A DNA stretch of 64,000 bases from Asterias rubens (taxonomy: Eukaryota; Echinodermata; Asteroidea; Forcipulatida; Asteriidae). The notes under the pieces are model-generated. The model was not told the origin of the DNA, ran no database searches, and saw only the letters and a program-made list of their open reading frames with translations. Location: contig NC_047080.1 in the NCBI RefSeq assembly GCF_902459465.1, positions 9,956,866 to 10,020,865 of the forward strand, in the 5' to 3' direction. Position numbers and translations under genes: made by a program. Positions 35,601 to 43,432 of this stretch are shown in pieces (the first letter of the stretch is position 1; the number at the start of each line of letters is the position of its first letter).

Positions 35601-35647
35601 TTAGTTCGTAGTGAATCGTTGCCTTCTGCGTTTCCGAAATTCTCCAT
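17325..35647 (-). CDS. IVNS1ABP: BTB-BACK-Kelch protein, IVNS1ABP orthologue, 11 coding exons, 725 aa
   Basis: Coding exons in transcript order: 35647-35563, 29087-28793, 26174-26050, 25082-24958, 23039-22917, 22728-22410, 21955-21746, 20300-20055, 19505-19380, 18155-17982, 17674-17325. Every intron is GT-AG and the sum, 2178 nt, is 725 codons plus stop with no frame break. Layout: short variable N-terminus; BTB (about 50-150, with ADVHLSIENHIVPAHRAVLA); BACK (about 150-250); a low-complexity Ser/Asn-rich linker with the conserved KWKIVAS; six kelch blades (about 415-690); acidic C-tail ending KVFSE. The order, linker motif and blade number match vertebrate IVNS1ABP (about 642 aa), a host actin-binding kelch protein and putative CUL3 adaptor involved in actin stability and splicing-related functions. 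An in-frame upstream ATG in a 5' exon (47276) could add 10 residues. Other KLHL families lack the KWKIVAS linker. Confidence 0.93.
17819..17942. mobile_element. Truncated TTAA-type MITE in kelch intron
   Basis: Right-hand fragment with GTTGAGATACGCCAAGTGAG and ACAATTACCAATAGTGTCC, ending in TTAA. Confidence 0.7.
17982..18155 (-). CDS. IVNS1ABP: Kelch gene, blade 4
   Basis: Acceptor GATTGTAATCTAG, donor GTACGT. Encodes RRTQVGVCSLNGKIYAVGGS, NNWNCHNTVEVYDPKNDVW and RRGAAVCSYNG. WNC.NTVE.Y is strikingly like the vertebrate orthologue's fourth blade. Confidence 0.96.
18185..18490 (+). mobile_element. SINE-like body and 3' tail in kelch intron
   Basis: ATGGGACGTAAAGCCATTGG and GAACGGGTTCGCCCCGG, then a tail GCGCTATATAAGACTTTG followed by an ATT-rich end, typical of tRNA-derived SINEs sharing a LINE 3' end. 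Confidence 0.65.
18520..19215 (+). mobile_element. Retroelement 3'-end relic interrupted by a tailed repeat and a MITE
   Basis: Starts with AATCAATAAATCAATC and a TAAAGCGCC...GGCGCTGA hairpin. The flow CTTTCAGAAGTGACTTGAA (18645-18668) resumes at 19070 (GTGACTTGAATGCATTGAAG) after two insertions. The 19100-19200 segment reads partly open (GPYTENALSELVLDTTKYGE) and resembles the 3' region of LINE-related repeats common in marine invertebrates; the family is inferred. Confidence 0.5.
18721..19016. mobile_element. MITE family F, copy 2
   Basis: Ends CATATAGTTATATTAAAGG and TATATATAACTCTATG, with GGGTAAA-type direct repeats at both sides. About two internal repeat units with GTTGACAAAACAG. Inserted into the repeat tail described at 18520-19215. 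Confidence 0.87.
19380..19505 (-). CDS. IVNS1ABP: Kelch gene, blade 3
   Basis: Acceptor ACATGTATATTGCAG, donor GTAAGC. Encodes GATVLDGRLYVIGGSSGN, LRTCDVYDPETNEWTIISKM and HH, one full blade with Gly-Gly and Trp landmarks. Confidence 0.95.
19911..19975 (-). pseudogene. Partial duplicate of kelch exon (blade 2 end) inside intron
   Basis: Copies 20051-20115 at a fixed offset of 140 bp with about three substitutions, including the GTGAGT donor. Read in frame, GDPKKND-like codons are followed by WAWVADMPQERPS and then TGA, because TCA became TGA. The copy has no acceptor of its own, so it is an inert exon fragment or a decoy splice donor. Confidence 0.9.
20055..20300 (-). CDS. IVNS1ABP: Kelch gene, blades 1-2
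   Basis: Acceptor GTACATGAACAG, donor GTGAGT. Encodes GFNRDECHQTVEVYNPVTN, ARFEFGVINGKLYAAGGSDG and WAWVADMPQERPSS. Its last 60 or so bases are duplicated in the downstream intron at 19911-19975. Confidence 0.95.
20315..20425 (+). mobile_element. Weak tRNA-like SINE relic in kelch intron
   Basis: GTGGTTAGACTGCAGGACTT and GTGGGTTTCGATTCCTC resemble degenerate A and B boxes. Confidence 0.4.
21241..21628. mobile_element. TTAA-flanked MITE family A, full-length
   Basis: 388 bp, TTAA-AGGCAGTGGACACTATTGG at the left and its complement CCAATAGTGTCCACTGCCT-TTAA at the right. Carries a central inverted pair GACCTCAGATTTAGAAC/GAACTTGAGGTC, plus TTTCATTATTATCTCGCAAC. No ORF. TTAA duplications are typical of piggyBac-type insertion (inference). 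Confidence 0.9.
21746..21955 (-). CDS. IVNS1ABP: Kelch gene, linker to first blade
   Basis: Acceptor TTTTTTTATTACAG, donor GTAAGG. Encodes ENRYIAIATLNGLLYVIMLY, a Ser-rich stretch (SRPSSKRSFSIESEG), then VGVAQLDGKLVAAG, the start of kelch blade 1. Confidence 0.92.
22410..22728 (-). CDS. IVNS1ABP: Kelch gene, linker exon
   Basis: Acceptor CTTTCCAACAG, donor GTAAAA. Begins PQTLLLSENNTLKD, contains SNGVSNGSNASNG low complexity, and ends KWKIVASTEMS. The WKIVAS motif marks the IVNS1ABP linker. Confidence 0.94.
22917..23039 (-). CDS. IVNS1ABP: Kelch gene, BACK exon 2
   Basis: Acceptor TTTTGTTGATAG, donor GTTGGT. Exactly 41 codons, phase 0 on both sides. Contains LFETALDWIRRTVKCGTKLE, corresponding to the vertebrate KLYTKVINWVQR segment. 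Confidence 0.92.
23107..23300. mobile_element. MITE family G, copy 1
   Basis: Begins TATTGACCCATTTCACCTGA and ends GTGCAAGGGGTCAATA, sharing TATTGACCC termini. Interior CATTTTGGTGGTCAATGTC and ATTGACCACCAACATGG form an inner palindrome. Confidence 0.85.
23545..23760 (-). mobile_element. Reversed tRNA-like SINE, (TAA)n and GCGCC hairpin tail
   Basis: Anti-B-box GGCTCGAACCCACAACC near 23602; (ATA)n; then TATAGCGCCCTAATCATG...AGGGCGCTGA, the hairpin seen in other retroelement tails here. Confidence 0.55.
24372..24750. mobile_element. TTAA-flanked MITE, GGCACTGTACACGTTTGG variant of family A
   Basis: TTAA at 24372-24375 and 24747-24750; ends AGGCACTGTACACGTTTGG / CAAGTACCTTCCCT. The internal layout matches family A (CTCAATCGGTCATCGAAGTT) although the termini differ. 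Confidence 0.85.
24958..25082 (-). CDS. IVNS1ABP: Kelch gene, BACK exon
   Basis: Acceptor TAATTATCTTTGCAG, donor GTGACT. Encodes DLRSFASAEEDDELVSIVDD and FLKKNIDSVALTNEFQELPR; the FQELPRL helix is the BACK hallmark. Confidence 0.94.
25403..25609. mobile_element. MITE family G, copy 2, carrying a family F remnant
   Basis: Begins TATTGACCCATTTCACCTGG and ends GTGCAAGGGGTCAATA. Relative to copy 1 it has an extra CATATATAACTCTATG flanked by GTGCGTT repeats (25474-25506). Confidence 0.85.
25650..25760 (-). mobile_element. Reversed tRNA-like SINE relic
   Basis: Anti-B-box GGCTCGAACCAGGGTCC near 25673, with ACTGAGCCAACC as an anti-A-box. Confidence 0.45.
26050..26174 (-). CDS. IVNS1ABP: Kelch gene, end of BTB/start of BACK
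   Basis: Acceptor GTTGTTTTGACAG, donor GTGAGT. Encodes LDVLYCQVESVYQAAKQWQM and ARHLVQQLNPKNCL, matching the VYSAAKKLKMDRVK...YLL segment of the vertebrate protein. Confidence 0.94.
26509..26881. mobile_element. TTAA-flanked MITE family B, copy 2
   Basis: Left AGGGTTTGGGTACTTTTTGT, right AAAGGTATCCAAATCC-TTTAA. The left TTAA is mutated to TTAC. Shares its right TTAA with the next element. Confidence 0.8.
26878..27253. mobile_element. TTAA-flanked MITE family C, empty-site reference copy
   Basis: Left AGCCATTGGACCCTTTCGG, right AAGGTCCAATGGCT, TTAA at both ends. Contains the uninterrupted CTGTAAACCCTGTAAG that is split by an insertion in the 50464-51011 copy. Confidence 0.88.
27545..28078. 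mobile_element. Family B fragment split by a family A insertion
   Basis: 27545-27615 (CTACAGCACCTCAGCAAGTA...) and 28006-28078 (CCGTGCAAGTTAAATGTAAA...AACCCTTTAA) are continuous in the uninterrupted element at 15653-16003. Confidence 0.85.
27616..28005. mobile_element. TTAA-flanked MITE family A nested in family B
   Basis: TTAA-AGGCAGTGGACACTATTGG at the left, GTGTCCAGTGTC-TTTAA at the right, 390 bp, same internal modules as 21241-21628. Confidence 0.9.
28645..28750 (+). mobile_element. tRNA-like SINE relic beside the BTB exon
   Basis: A-box-like TAGCCAAGTTGAAAGAGC and B-box-like GGCTCAAATCC. Confidence 0.5.
28793..29087 (-). CDS. IVNS1ABP: Kelch gene, BTB exon
   Basis: Acceptor CTCACCAAAACAG; ends AG before GTTGGT. 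Residues 29-127. Carries the BTB signature: LRKQQQFADVHL, then IVPAHRAVLACCSPYLF and LLVNFAYTGR. The ATG-less 5' end shows that translation begins in an upstream exon. Confidence 0.95.
29107..30980. other. Large intron of the kelch gene, first part
   Basis: No conserved exon. A + strand ATG at 29431 opens MAEADKDPFGQDDAIGYSS and a GTAAGA donor-like site follows near 29672, but nothing identifies it. 30203-30370 is a degenerate family R repeat. Confidence 0.35.
30985..31337. mobile_element. TTAA-type MITE family A, left end damaged
   Basis: ATTGGTAATTACTCAAAATA...GTGTCCAGTGTC-TTTAA, but the outer left AGGCAGTGGACAC is missing. Confidence 0.8.
31780..31950. mobile_element. Degenerate family R repeat
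   Basis: TGGTGCCCTTCAAAATTTGC and GGAAGTGCCC words with heavy divergence. Confidence 0.4.
32505..33595. mobile_element. Foldback MITE family D, interrupted by a larger foldback
   Basis: Left GGGCCCAATTTCACAGAGCT and right AAGCAGCTCTTTGAAATTTGGGCC bracket the insertion at 32707-33378. AAACTGTGACTG is repeated on the two sides of the insertion. Confidence 0.8.
32707..33378. mobile_element. Large foldback element with about 200-bp inverted arms
   Basis: Arms 32707-32907 and 33176-33378 are near-perfect complements (ATTTGGTTTGCGGTAACACC, CTACTGCCGCGGAGTAGATA, GGGCGGATGGTATAGAAATT). The loop carries about three units of a roughly 28-bp repeat with CCAACCCTAACAATAGCC. Confidence 0.9.
34410..34560. 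mobile_element. Partial family D fragment
   Basis: CCTGCTAAGC...CTGCTAAGCATCTCTATCAA words with degraded ends. Confidence 0.45.
34873..35247. mobile_element. TTAA-flanked MITE, AAGTACACATTTGG variant of family A
   Basis: Left TTAA-AGGGAAAGTACACATTTGG, right CGTGTACCTTCCCT-TCAA (one TTAA mutated). Internal TGACCGATTGAGCCCAAATT as in family A. Lies 316 bases beyond the MENFGN exon, in the next intron. Confidence 0.82.
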
Positions 35648-35649
35648 CC
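35563..35649 (-). CDS. IVNS1ABP: Kelch gene, exon with MENFGN start
   Basis: Follows the strong acceptor CTCTCTTTTCTCAG and starts GG-ATG (ATG 35645-35647). Encodes 28 residues, MENFGNAEGNDSLRTNNGG and eight or nine more, plus one base (phase 1) before GTGTGT. That base completes GAA (Glu29) with the next exon. This leader is not conserved in vertebrates, as expected for the variable N-terminus. Confidence 0.85.
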
Positions 35650-36905
35650 CTGAGAAAAGAGAGAACACACCGAGAAAGGAAAATGTGAACAAAATTTTTT
35701 TATTCGACAATCATGCAGCATTAAAAGAAAACATTATAAGTTAGACACACATTTGCACAGAATATACCAATTTTTTTTGCATGAGAGAATAATTGCTCAT
35801 CTACGCATTTCAAGCACTCGGGATGACAAAAACAACCAAGGAGTTGCCATGGAAACTTATCATACTAATCTTCCTGTGAATAAATGAACAAATTTAATAT
35901 GGTGTAATTGAAAATTATGAAAAGCTTTTTATATGACGCCTATTTACGAAGTGAGACGCATGTAATTCGTTATTAAACAAAATGCTGTTAGTTTACCAAG
36001 GGAGAGAAAGTGTTTGAGTAAAAAAAGGTAAAGATGTCTATAATGGAACCCTAATACATGTAGAATGCAAAAGATGCAGTGTTTATCAGAGTGATATGGA
36101 TGTAATGCGTTAAAACACAACTCTATTCGTTTACAAAGGAGGAAAGGGTGTCCGAGTAAAAGATATTTAAAAATGTGGCTTGCCGTAAAAAATGGCAATG
36201 TTTAGGAAATGAATGAAATCTACGGAACCCTCAATGCATGTAGTATAGATGTAACCGAAGATCGAAGTAACACAGAACTATTTCTTGCAGAAATTTATAA
36301 TTTCCTGATAGGGTGCCCTTTAGCAAGGAGAAAATACCTTGGTGCCCTTGCCCTTTCAAAAAACGAAGCATACATGCCCTGTAAGTGTGTATAAAAACCT
36401 ACGGCCCAATCTTCATTCTGATACATGTACATAGCACAAATCAAATGCAACCTCTGCTTAAAAGCAACATTCAGGCCAGCCACACCACAAATAACCTCTG
36501 ACCCTTTCTTCATTGTCAAGGCATTTTATTTCAGCCATGATTTATGGCAGCCACTTAATGGGAATGTTGTGCTGTAGGGAAACAAACACGAACAGAACGC
36601 GTTGTGGCGCAACGCTAATGTTGCATGTCAAACACTTGCCCCGATCCACACACACAAAGGGCTTACAGTCGGATGCGTACAAAAAATTCCCATCGGCTGA
36701 CAACATAATGTATACAGTACAATCAGTAGCAAGCTAATCGCACATCAAAATTGTTCTCCGTCTTCTTTACTATAGCTAGGACGACAAAACAAGCCCCACA
36801 ACAAAATTTGACAACGCAAACAGTCGTGCGCATTTTCCCCCCGCTAGATCTCTCATCGTGAAATCTGTGCTGGAGACGTACTTGTGTTTTGTGTTTTGTC
36901 CCCAG
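35650..36905. other. Intron of the kelch gene
   Basis: No exon recognised. 36290-36372 is a short family R fragment. 36815-36905 is similar to 37685-37792 on the far side of the nested element. Confidence 0.4.
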
Positions 36906-37664
36906 GGCTCAGTTTCATAGAGCTGCTTTAAAGCAGCAAATACGGCTTTAAGAAAACCTTTCTGCTAAGCAAAAATGAGCAGGACACGAGTCACTAATTG
37001 TACATGTAACATTATAGTTTGGCTGGTAACCTTATTCTGGTAAGCATATTTTTTGTTGTGCTTAGCTGTTTTATTTTGTGCTTAAAGTCACCTGGAAATA
37101 GATTTGTTTTTTCTTTCAAACATAGGAGTATATGTTTACGAACAATAAAACAATTTTTTTAGTAATTGTTTGTCACGATTAATATGTTTAAAAAATATAT
37201 AAAGTTGTTTGGGGGGCTGACTCCGCCTACCCCTTTTGTGACGTCAATCGAGGCAGACTTTGCCTGCAATGCGTATAGTAAACACACGTGCAAAGTACAT
37301 GTACGTCCAAGTCGTGAGTTGGTACATTTCAAAAAGTGTTTTTCTGCATTCAGCAGCAATACACCTGGTCGGCATTTTTGAAACGTACAAACTCACGACT
37401 TGGTCCGTACATGTACTTTGCAATTGTGTTTACTCTACGCATTACAGGCAAAGTCTGCCTCGATTGACGTCACGAACAGCGTCTCTCGGGTCGGGGTCTA
37501 CTCTTAAATTTGTAAATAGCATACATGTAAGAACTGATTTTTTAAAACCTTAGTTAACTGTTTATTCACATTCCACCCATCAAAACACATATATTAGTGA
37601 CAAAAGCTTTATTTTGAAAAAATACCACTTCCAGGTGACTTTAAGCAGCACCTTGAAATTGGGG
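36906..37664. mobile_element. Family D element split by a TTAA-flanked palindromic element
   Basis: CAGTTTCATAGAGCTGCTTT at the left and GCAGCACCTTGAAATTGGGG at the right of the inner insertion. Confidence 0.75.
37082..37644. mobile_element. TTAA-flanked palindromic element with TGACGTCA arms
   Basis: TTAA-AGTCACCTGGAAAT and its complement at 37627-37644. Inner arms of about 90 bp (37229-37328 and 37379-37475) contain TGACGTCAATCGAGGCAGAC, AAAGTACATGTAC and complements. Confidence 0.88.
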
Positions 37665-37917
37665 ACTACAAATCAAGCCTAAAAACAATATCCGACAAAC
37701 ACACAACTTGCGCATTTGCCCCGTCTACTCTGGATTTCTATCGTGAAAATCAGCGCTTGAGACATACTTGTGTTTTTGTCTTAACCCCCAGGGTGATGGA
37801 TTTTGTTTAAACCGCACTCGAGGCCAATGATGATGAGATTGTTTTCCCATTACATAGCATTGGGTTTAATTTAATGGTTGGTGCCCGAGGATGGGTTACC
37901 GACCAGAAAGGTGCAGG

Positions 37918-37938
37918 GGTGGGGGGGGGGGGGGGGGG
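37918..37938 (+). repeat. Poly-G tract
   Basis: About 20 nearly uninterrupted G residues; likely length-variable. Confidence 0.9.
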
Positions 37939-38029
37939 TGGGTGGTTGTCCATTGATTTTCTTTATGTAATATAAACATGTGCTTTAGAACTGATGACAG
38001 TTTTGAGTTTTAGTAGCAAGGCAGGATCG

Positions 38030-38115
38030 ACTGCCCTTGTCAAATCTGAAAAGTATTTGGAGATGTTTTAGGAACGGCTGCCCTGTCAAATCTGAAAAGT
38101 ATTTTAAGATGTTTT
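38030..38115 (+). repeat. Two-copy tandem repeat, about 52-bp unit
   Basis: CTGTCAAATCTGAAAAGTAT and AGATGTTTTAGG occur twice in succession. Confidence 0.75.
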
Positions 38116-38892
38116 AGGGGTTCTTACTCTTAGGCTTAAAAAAACATGTAAATGATTTGTTTCTGGTAAACCAGCAGTTCTTTCAAAAACATTTGTAGCA
38201 AAATCAAAATAGTTTTCTACCCACACTTTGTAAGCTTCCATTCCAGTCTAAACATTAAACACTGTTTGGACAACATTGATGCAAAAACCAGGACACAAGA
38301 GCAACCTAGAAAATCCAAAATTAAATTAACATTGGCTATCTTGCAATAATAAGAAGGCATTATTAATGCATTATGAACGCATACATTGATTACTGCTCTT
38401 CCAAAACTACAGAACAATGACATTTTTGAACAATGGAACTTTGTCCAAATATAATAAACAACAAAATTAATCATTTTGCAATACATTTGTATTTGAATGT
38501 GGATAAATGTCAAGGAATGTACGAGTTATTTCAAAATGATTTGAGCTGATAAAGTTTATCTGGTTGTAGTCTAAGCAAGTTCAAGGGCCTCTAAATGTGT
38601 TTACCAAAAATCACAAAAAACAAACAGAGAAAAATTCCCTACAAATTTATTATGGTTCACTGCGATAAAAATTGGTATGCGTTGAGTCTGACTGTTGTCT
38701 AAATCAATTGTCCAAAGTCCATCACTTAAGGAGGAAAAAATTAGGCAATAATTCAAGCGAAGGATTTCAAAGCTTATTACGAAATATTTAAATTCTGTTC
38801 AATCAACATTTCAAATTTATAAGTAGCTTTTAGGGAAAATAGAATAAGCTGTTGCAAACTGTTTACCGACTAAAAGGACCATGGCGCTACCT

Positions 38893-39099
38893 CATTCGAG
38901 ACCTCAAAATCTAATTCTGAGGTCTCGCAATCAAATTCGTGGAAAATTACTTCTTTCTCAACAACTATGTTACTTCAGAGGGAGCCGTTTCTCACTGTGT
39001 TTTATACTATCAACAGCTCCCCATTACTCATTACCAAGTATAAAGGTTTTATGCTAATAATTATTTTGAGTAATTACCAATAGTGTCCACTGCCTTTAA
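38893..39099. mobile_element. Truncated family A MITE, reverse orientation
   Basis: From CGAGACCTCAAAATCTAATT to GTGTCCACTGCCTTTAA; only the second half is present. Confidence 0.78.
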
Positions 39100-40108
39100 A
39101 TATTCCAAGGATAATTTATGATGGATATTCTAAGACTAATCTTCAGGTATTACATGATTCAATGGATATTCTATGGACATTCTAAGACTTCTCAAGATGT
39201 TATCTAACTATTCTCAGGATATTTTTAGAACATTCTTGGGACACTAATTAAGTATAGTATGGTTTTCTCAACATTTTCTTAGATCTAATTTTATCTTCAA
39301 TTTTTCAAGGGGAGGAGAGTTAACTTCCTTTAAAACTTTAAGGATAATTAGGTAAGAAACAGGTACAAAAATTCTTCAAAGTTGTCTAATATTTTGGTTC
39401 AGATATTAAGAATATGTTTCTGCTGAACTTGTTCTCCCTGGGGTTTTTTTTTCCTCTCAAAACTAGAGGGGGGGGGGACTGACTGGTTGGGAACTATGAT
39501 GAACTGCATTTAGGTCCTATGCAAGTGTTGTACTTACTGCTTATCTTGGTTTTAAGATCCCAATTGTGCACCAGTTTAATCTTGATGCTTTTTGTGAACT
39601 TGATCTCAGGTCAAACTTTAAAAAAAAAAGTTGTTTGCATGTCGCCTGCAGTTTGTCCAAATTGACACACAATTTATAAAATGTTGTACTAACCATTTCA
39701 AGACCAGCACGATTCGATCTGTGGTTACGCTTTTAAACAAACAATAGCTTCTGTCATTGATGCCCTTGTTTTGTTTGCTGTCATGAATTGCCTGGTGTTC
39801 CTCTGGGACCTGGCTATAACTAGTTTTATATGTTTATCTCTGTGCAATAATAGTTTACTGATCTTTGTAGAGATATGATTGTCCTTTTGTGTAATTCTGG
39901 GTCATTTCCCATTTTATCTTTTGGGGTTTGTTTCGTACGTGCATTTTGTCGATTACTGCTTTTTATCGGCCATATTGTACATTTAGAGACCATCTTATTC
40001 AGTATTTTTACTGCCAGTGTCTTTTTGATCAGTATAGATGAAAATAAAATTCCCAATTAATATTAATAATAACGAATGCTCGCGTGTCCATAGGAAGCTC
40101 CCTGGAAC

Positions 40109-40510
40109 TTAAAGACACTGGACACCTTCGGTAATTGTCAAAGACCAGTATTCTCACTTGCTGTATCCCAACATATTGCACAAAATAACAAACCTGTGAA
40201 AACTTAGACTCAATTGGTCATCGAAGTTGCAAGAGAATAATGAAAGAAAAAACACCCCTTGTTGCTGAAATTTGTGCGCTTTTATATATGCCTAATAAAA
40301 GGCTTCAGGCTTCTTTGAATATTTGAGTGAGAAATTGTCTCTTTCTCAAAAAATATTGTAATACTTCAGAGGGAGCCATTGTTAACAATGTTGTATACTG
40401 CCAACAGCTCTCCATTGCTCAGTACCAAATAAGTATTGATGCTAAGCTTAATTGATGCTAACAACTATTTTGAGTAATTAACAATAGTGTCCACTGTCCA
40501 GTGCCTTTAA
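40109..40510. mobile_element. TTAA-flanked MITE family A, GACACTGGACACCTTCGG variant
   Basis: TTAA-AGACACTGGACACCTTCGG at the left; the right end carries a doubled GTGTCCACT-GTCCAGTGCC before TTTAA. Confidence 0.85.
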
Positions 40511-40551
40511 ATTCATATCCTAACTATATGGAGTAATTAAGTGTAAGAATA

Positions 40552-40690
40552 TACAAATATTGACTGCTTCGAGTGCTATGGTTAAAACTACGACTCCCGA
40601 GGTGATCCCCGGGAAAATGGAACTGTCCGGCGATCACCGAGGGAGTCGTAGTTTTAACCATAGCACGAGTTAAAGCAGTCAATATTTGTT
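40552..40690. repeat. Long hairpin-forming palindrome
   Basis: Arms CAAATATTGACTGCTTCGAG...GCTATGGTTAAAACTACGAC and complements, around a GC-rich loop with CCGGG and CCGG. Outer TTATAACACCCC (about 40692) and GGGGTGTTATAA (about 40947) suggest a larger inverted unit. Confidence 0.85.
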
Positions 40691-40810
40691 TTATAACACC
40701 CCCAACAGACTATTTATCATTTCCGTACACGTAACGTTCGTACGCGCGTTGCAACTACACAACTGATTGGGTTTGAGGTCGGTAAAAAGACGTCTAGGTA
40801 CTGCACGCCG

Positions 40811-40860
40811 TGTGATAGTCATCGGACTATCACACGGCAAATGATTCACTATCACACGGC
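40811..40860. repeat. CGTGTGATAG hairpin cluster
   Basis: CGTGTGATAGTC next to GACTATCACACG is a perfect hairpin, followed by a third CACTATCACACGGCAAA copy. Confidence 0.8.
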
Positions 40861-41191
40861 AAACGACGCACACGGCCGCCGTCTAGTAAAACTAAGACAT
40901 ATCATGTGACGCGCTCTAAACCAATGAAAAGGCAGAATATTTGTAAGGGGTGTTATAATACCTTTTAGGCCTATGGAGCTATGGACTAACAACACTGAAA
41001 CCCCACACCCTTGTACAAGTATTTGGCTACAGTGTGGACACACCATTGTTTAGGCATTTATACAAAGCGTTGCCAACAGAGACTGTGTCAGCGCAAAGGT
41101 TACAAACTCTGTCTGACATTTTTGTCTGGGTGCGGGAGCCTTGTTCAAGTTTTTTTGGCGAACAATATTTTAGTCTACTGAATGTGAACAC

Positions 41192-41512
41192 CTGCAGGCC
41201 TGAAACTTCAATGAGGCATTAAAGGCGATTGCCTCCATGCCCCCTGGTCATTGCCTTGGTGCCCTTTAAATGTTCACAATAGAAATTTACAATTTCCGCA
41301 TAGGGTGCCCTTTACCAAGGAGAAAATGCCTTGGTGCCCTTGCCCTTTCAAAAAACAAAGCTAAAGGCCTGCGATTGCCTCCATGCCCCCTGGTCATTGC
41401 CTTGGTGCCCTTTAAATGCTCACAATAGAAATTTACAATTTCCGCATAGGGTGCCCTTTACCAAGGAGAAAATGCCTTGGTGCCCATGCCCTTTCAAAAA
41501 CAAAGCATACAC
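41192..41512 (+). mobile_element. Two tandem family R repeats
   Basis: GCGATTGCCTCCATGCCCCC and GCCCTTTACCAAGGAGAAAA occur twice at a period of about 170 bp. Confidence 0.85.
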
Positions 41513-43277
41513 AAAATAGGAAAGACAAAAAAAATAGTTTAAAAAAAGAATGCGGCCCCAAAAAAGGAAGCGGAATTTTTTTTTTTTCCTTATACTGCTC
41601 CTCATTTTTTGGCGATATCTTAAAAATGCGCCTACCTTTTGAAAGATATGAATTGTTCACAAGTTTTTATCCCCCAAAAATTTGAATCTGAGACACTTCT
41701 CAGATTCTGTATTCCAATTTGAGATTATTCTTGTTTGGACAAAAACGCTCCAGATCTCAAAAGAGCGGCCACCTTTCTAAATGAAATTTTCACAGCTTAG
41801 TTTTTATTGAGTAATCTACATTTACATACACACAAAGTAGGACTAAACTTATCGAACAGTTCCAAAAACCAAAGGTGTACTTCCCTCTCGGAATTTACAT
41901 CTCTTCTGTCGTTTACGTCAGATAGAGAGAGATGGTGAGGTAACATCACGCTAAGCCGCAGCTGGATCTGTCTGGCTGATTATATCAGTCCAGACGTCAC
42001 GCAGCGGCGCTTGTATTACATCGCTAGCTGGATCATGATAGTAACTATCAAAGGCTTTTGTGTTTCCCAAAGACTGTATCAAACTAAGGGGTTGGCAAAT
42101 ACTCAAATTTCATCTCGGAGCACACTCAACTTTATTTCTCTCTAGTAGTAGTATAGATTTCTTGGATTGTGTTTCAAATTGAAGACAAAAACATTTGACC
42201 CTTTTGTTTTCCCTTTTTAAACAAAAAAATCCTCATCATAACCTAAATATATTATTCAATTGAATGCCTAAAATACATTGACATTATCAATATGAGGCCT
42301 CATACTCGGGGCTTGAATTTGGGGAGAAAATTCACAAGATCGCAGGGCTTACAAGTACTTTGTACTACTGTACAATTGTAGCTCAACATTTTGCATGTAC
42401 CAGAAATTCTTTTTACTAGACCCGAGTCAAAGAGAGAAACACTCTCTACACTGTTAAACATTAACATTAACCAATTCGAAAGAATTGTAACAAGTTGTCT
42501 TCAACGAATCTGCCCCCCCCCCACGTTTCCCTAAAACTGTTGTCAGCCCATAAGAAAAAAAAATCAAAAAAATCAAACTGTTTTCAAGCAACCCACTGTG
42601 CCGCTAACAGCCCCCCCCCCCCCCAAAAAAAAACCGGAGTAATTTCAAGTGCATCTATACCCAGCCCAGGTTACAAAGGGTGTTTTGGTGGCCCGGTTAT
42701 CAACCAACAAAAGCAGGATCAAAGTTTACGATCAATACCTGATCAGGTGAGGAGAGTACATTGTCTCCTTTCAATGGTCGATTTGGTCTCCTGCAGAGGT
42801 ATATCTTTTGTCTTTGTTTTTTGTTAATACCTATTGCAGACTTATTGAGCCAGGCTGATGCAATAATAGGGCAAGCTACACGGCCCTCGAAAAGGAGTTG
42901 GACAATGTGTCCAGCGCAGTAGAAGGGCTGACTTTAGGGTTAGGGCTTTTCACACAGAACAATTATAGCAATGGTCCCTTGCTAAATTTGTAGCATGGTT
43001 GTAAAATTGTACAAAATGTACCTCATGTGAAAGGACAAATGTACCTCATGCGACAGGACAAAACAAATTTCTACTGACCACAACTTCTCTTGCAAAATCT
43101 TGTCAAACATATAGCTACATTCTACACCCATGCTTAAATTAAGCAAGGGACCCCAGTCAAATTGCTGTCGTGTGAATAGCACTAAACACGTCTACAATAC
43201 AGCCTGAGGGGTGTCAGTGTGTCTTTTTGTAATGGACACCCTGTTCTATCTGTCATTTACAAGTCTTATACTTCATG

Positions 43278-43432
43278 GTTTGAGGCAACGAAGGTGATTG
43301 CCTCCATGCCCCCTGGTCACTACCTTGGTGTGCCCTTGAAATGCTCTATAGTAGAAATTTACAACATGGTGCCCTTAACCAAGGAGAAAGTGCCTTGGCG
43401 CCCTGCTCTAAAATGAAGCATACAGGCTTGCA
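43278..43432 (+). mobile_element. Family R repeat
   Basis: AAGGTGATTGCCTCCATGCC, AACCAAGGAGAAAGTGCC. Confidence 0.8.

Noticed and set aside
41420..41685. Short ORFs on both strands around 41.5 kb
   Set aside because: They read through family R repeats and A/T runs; no conserved motif.
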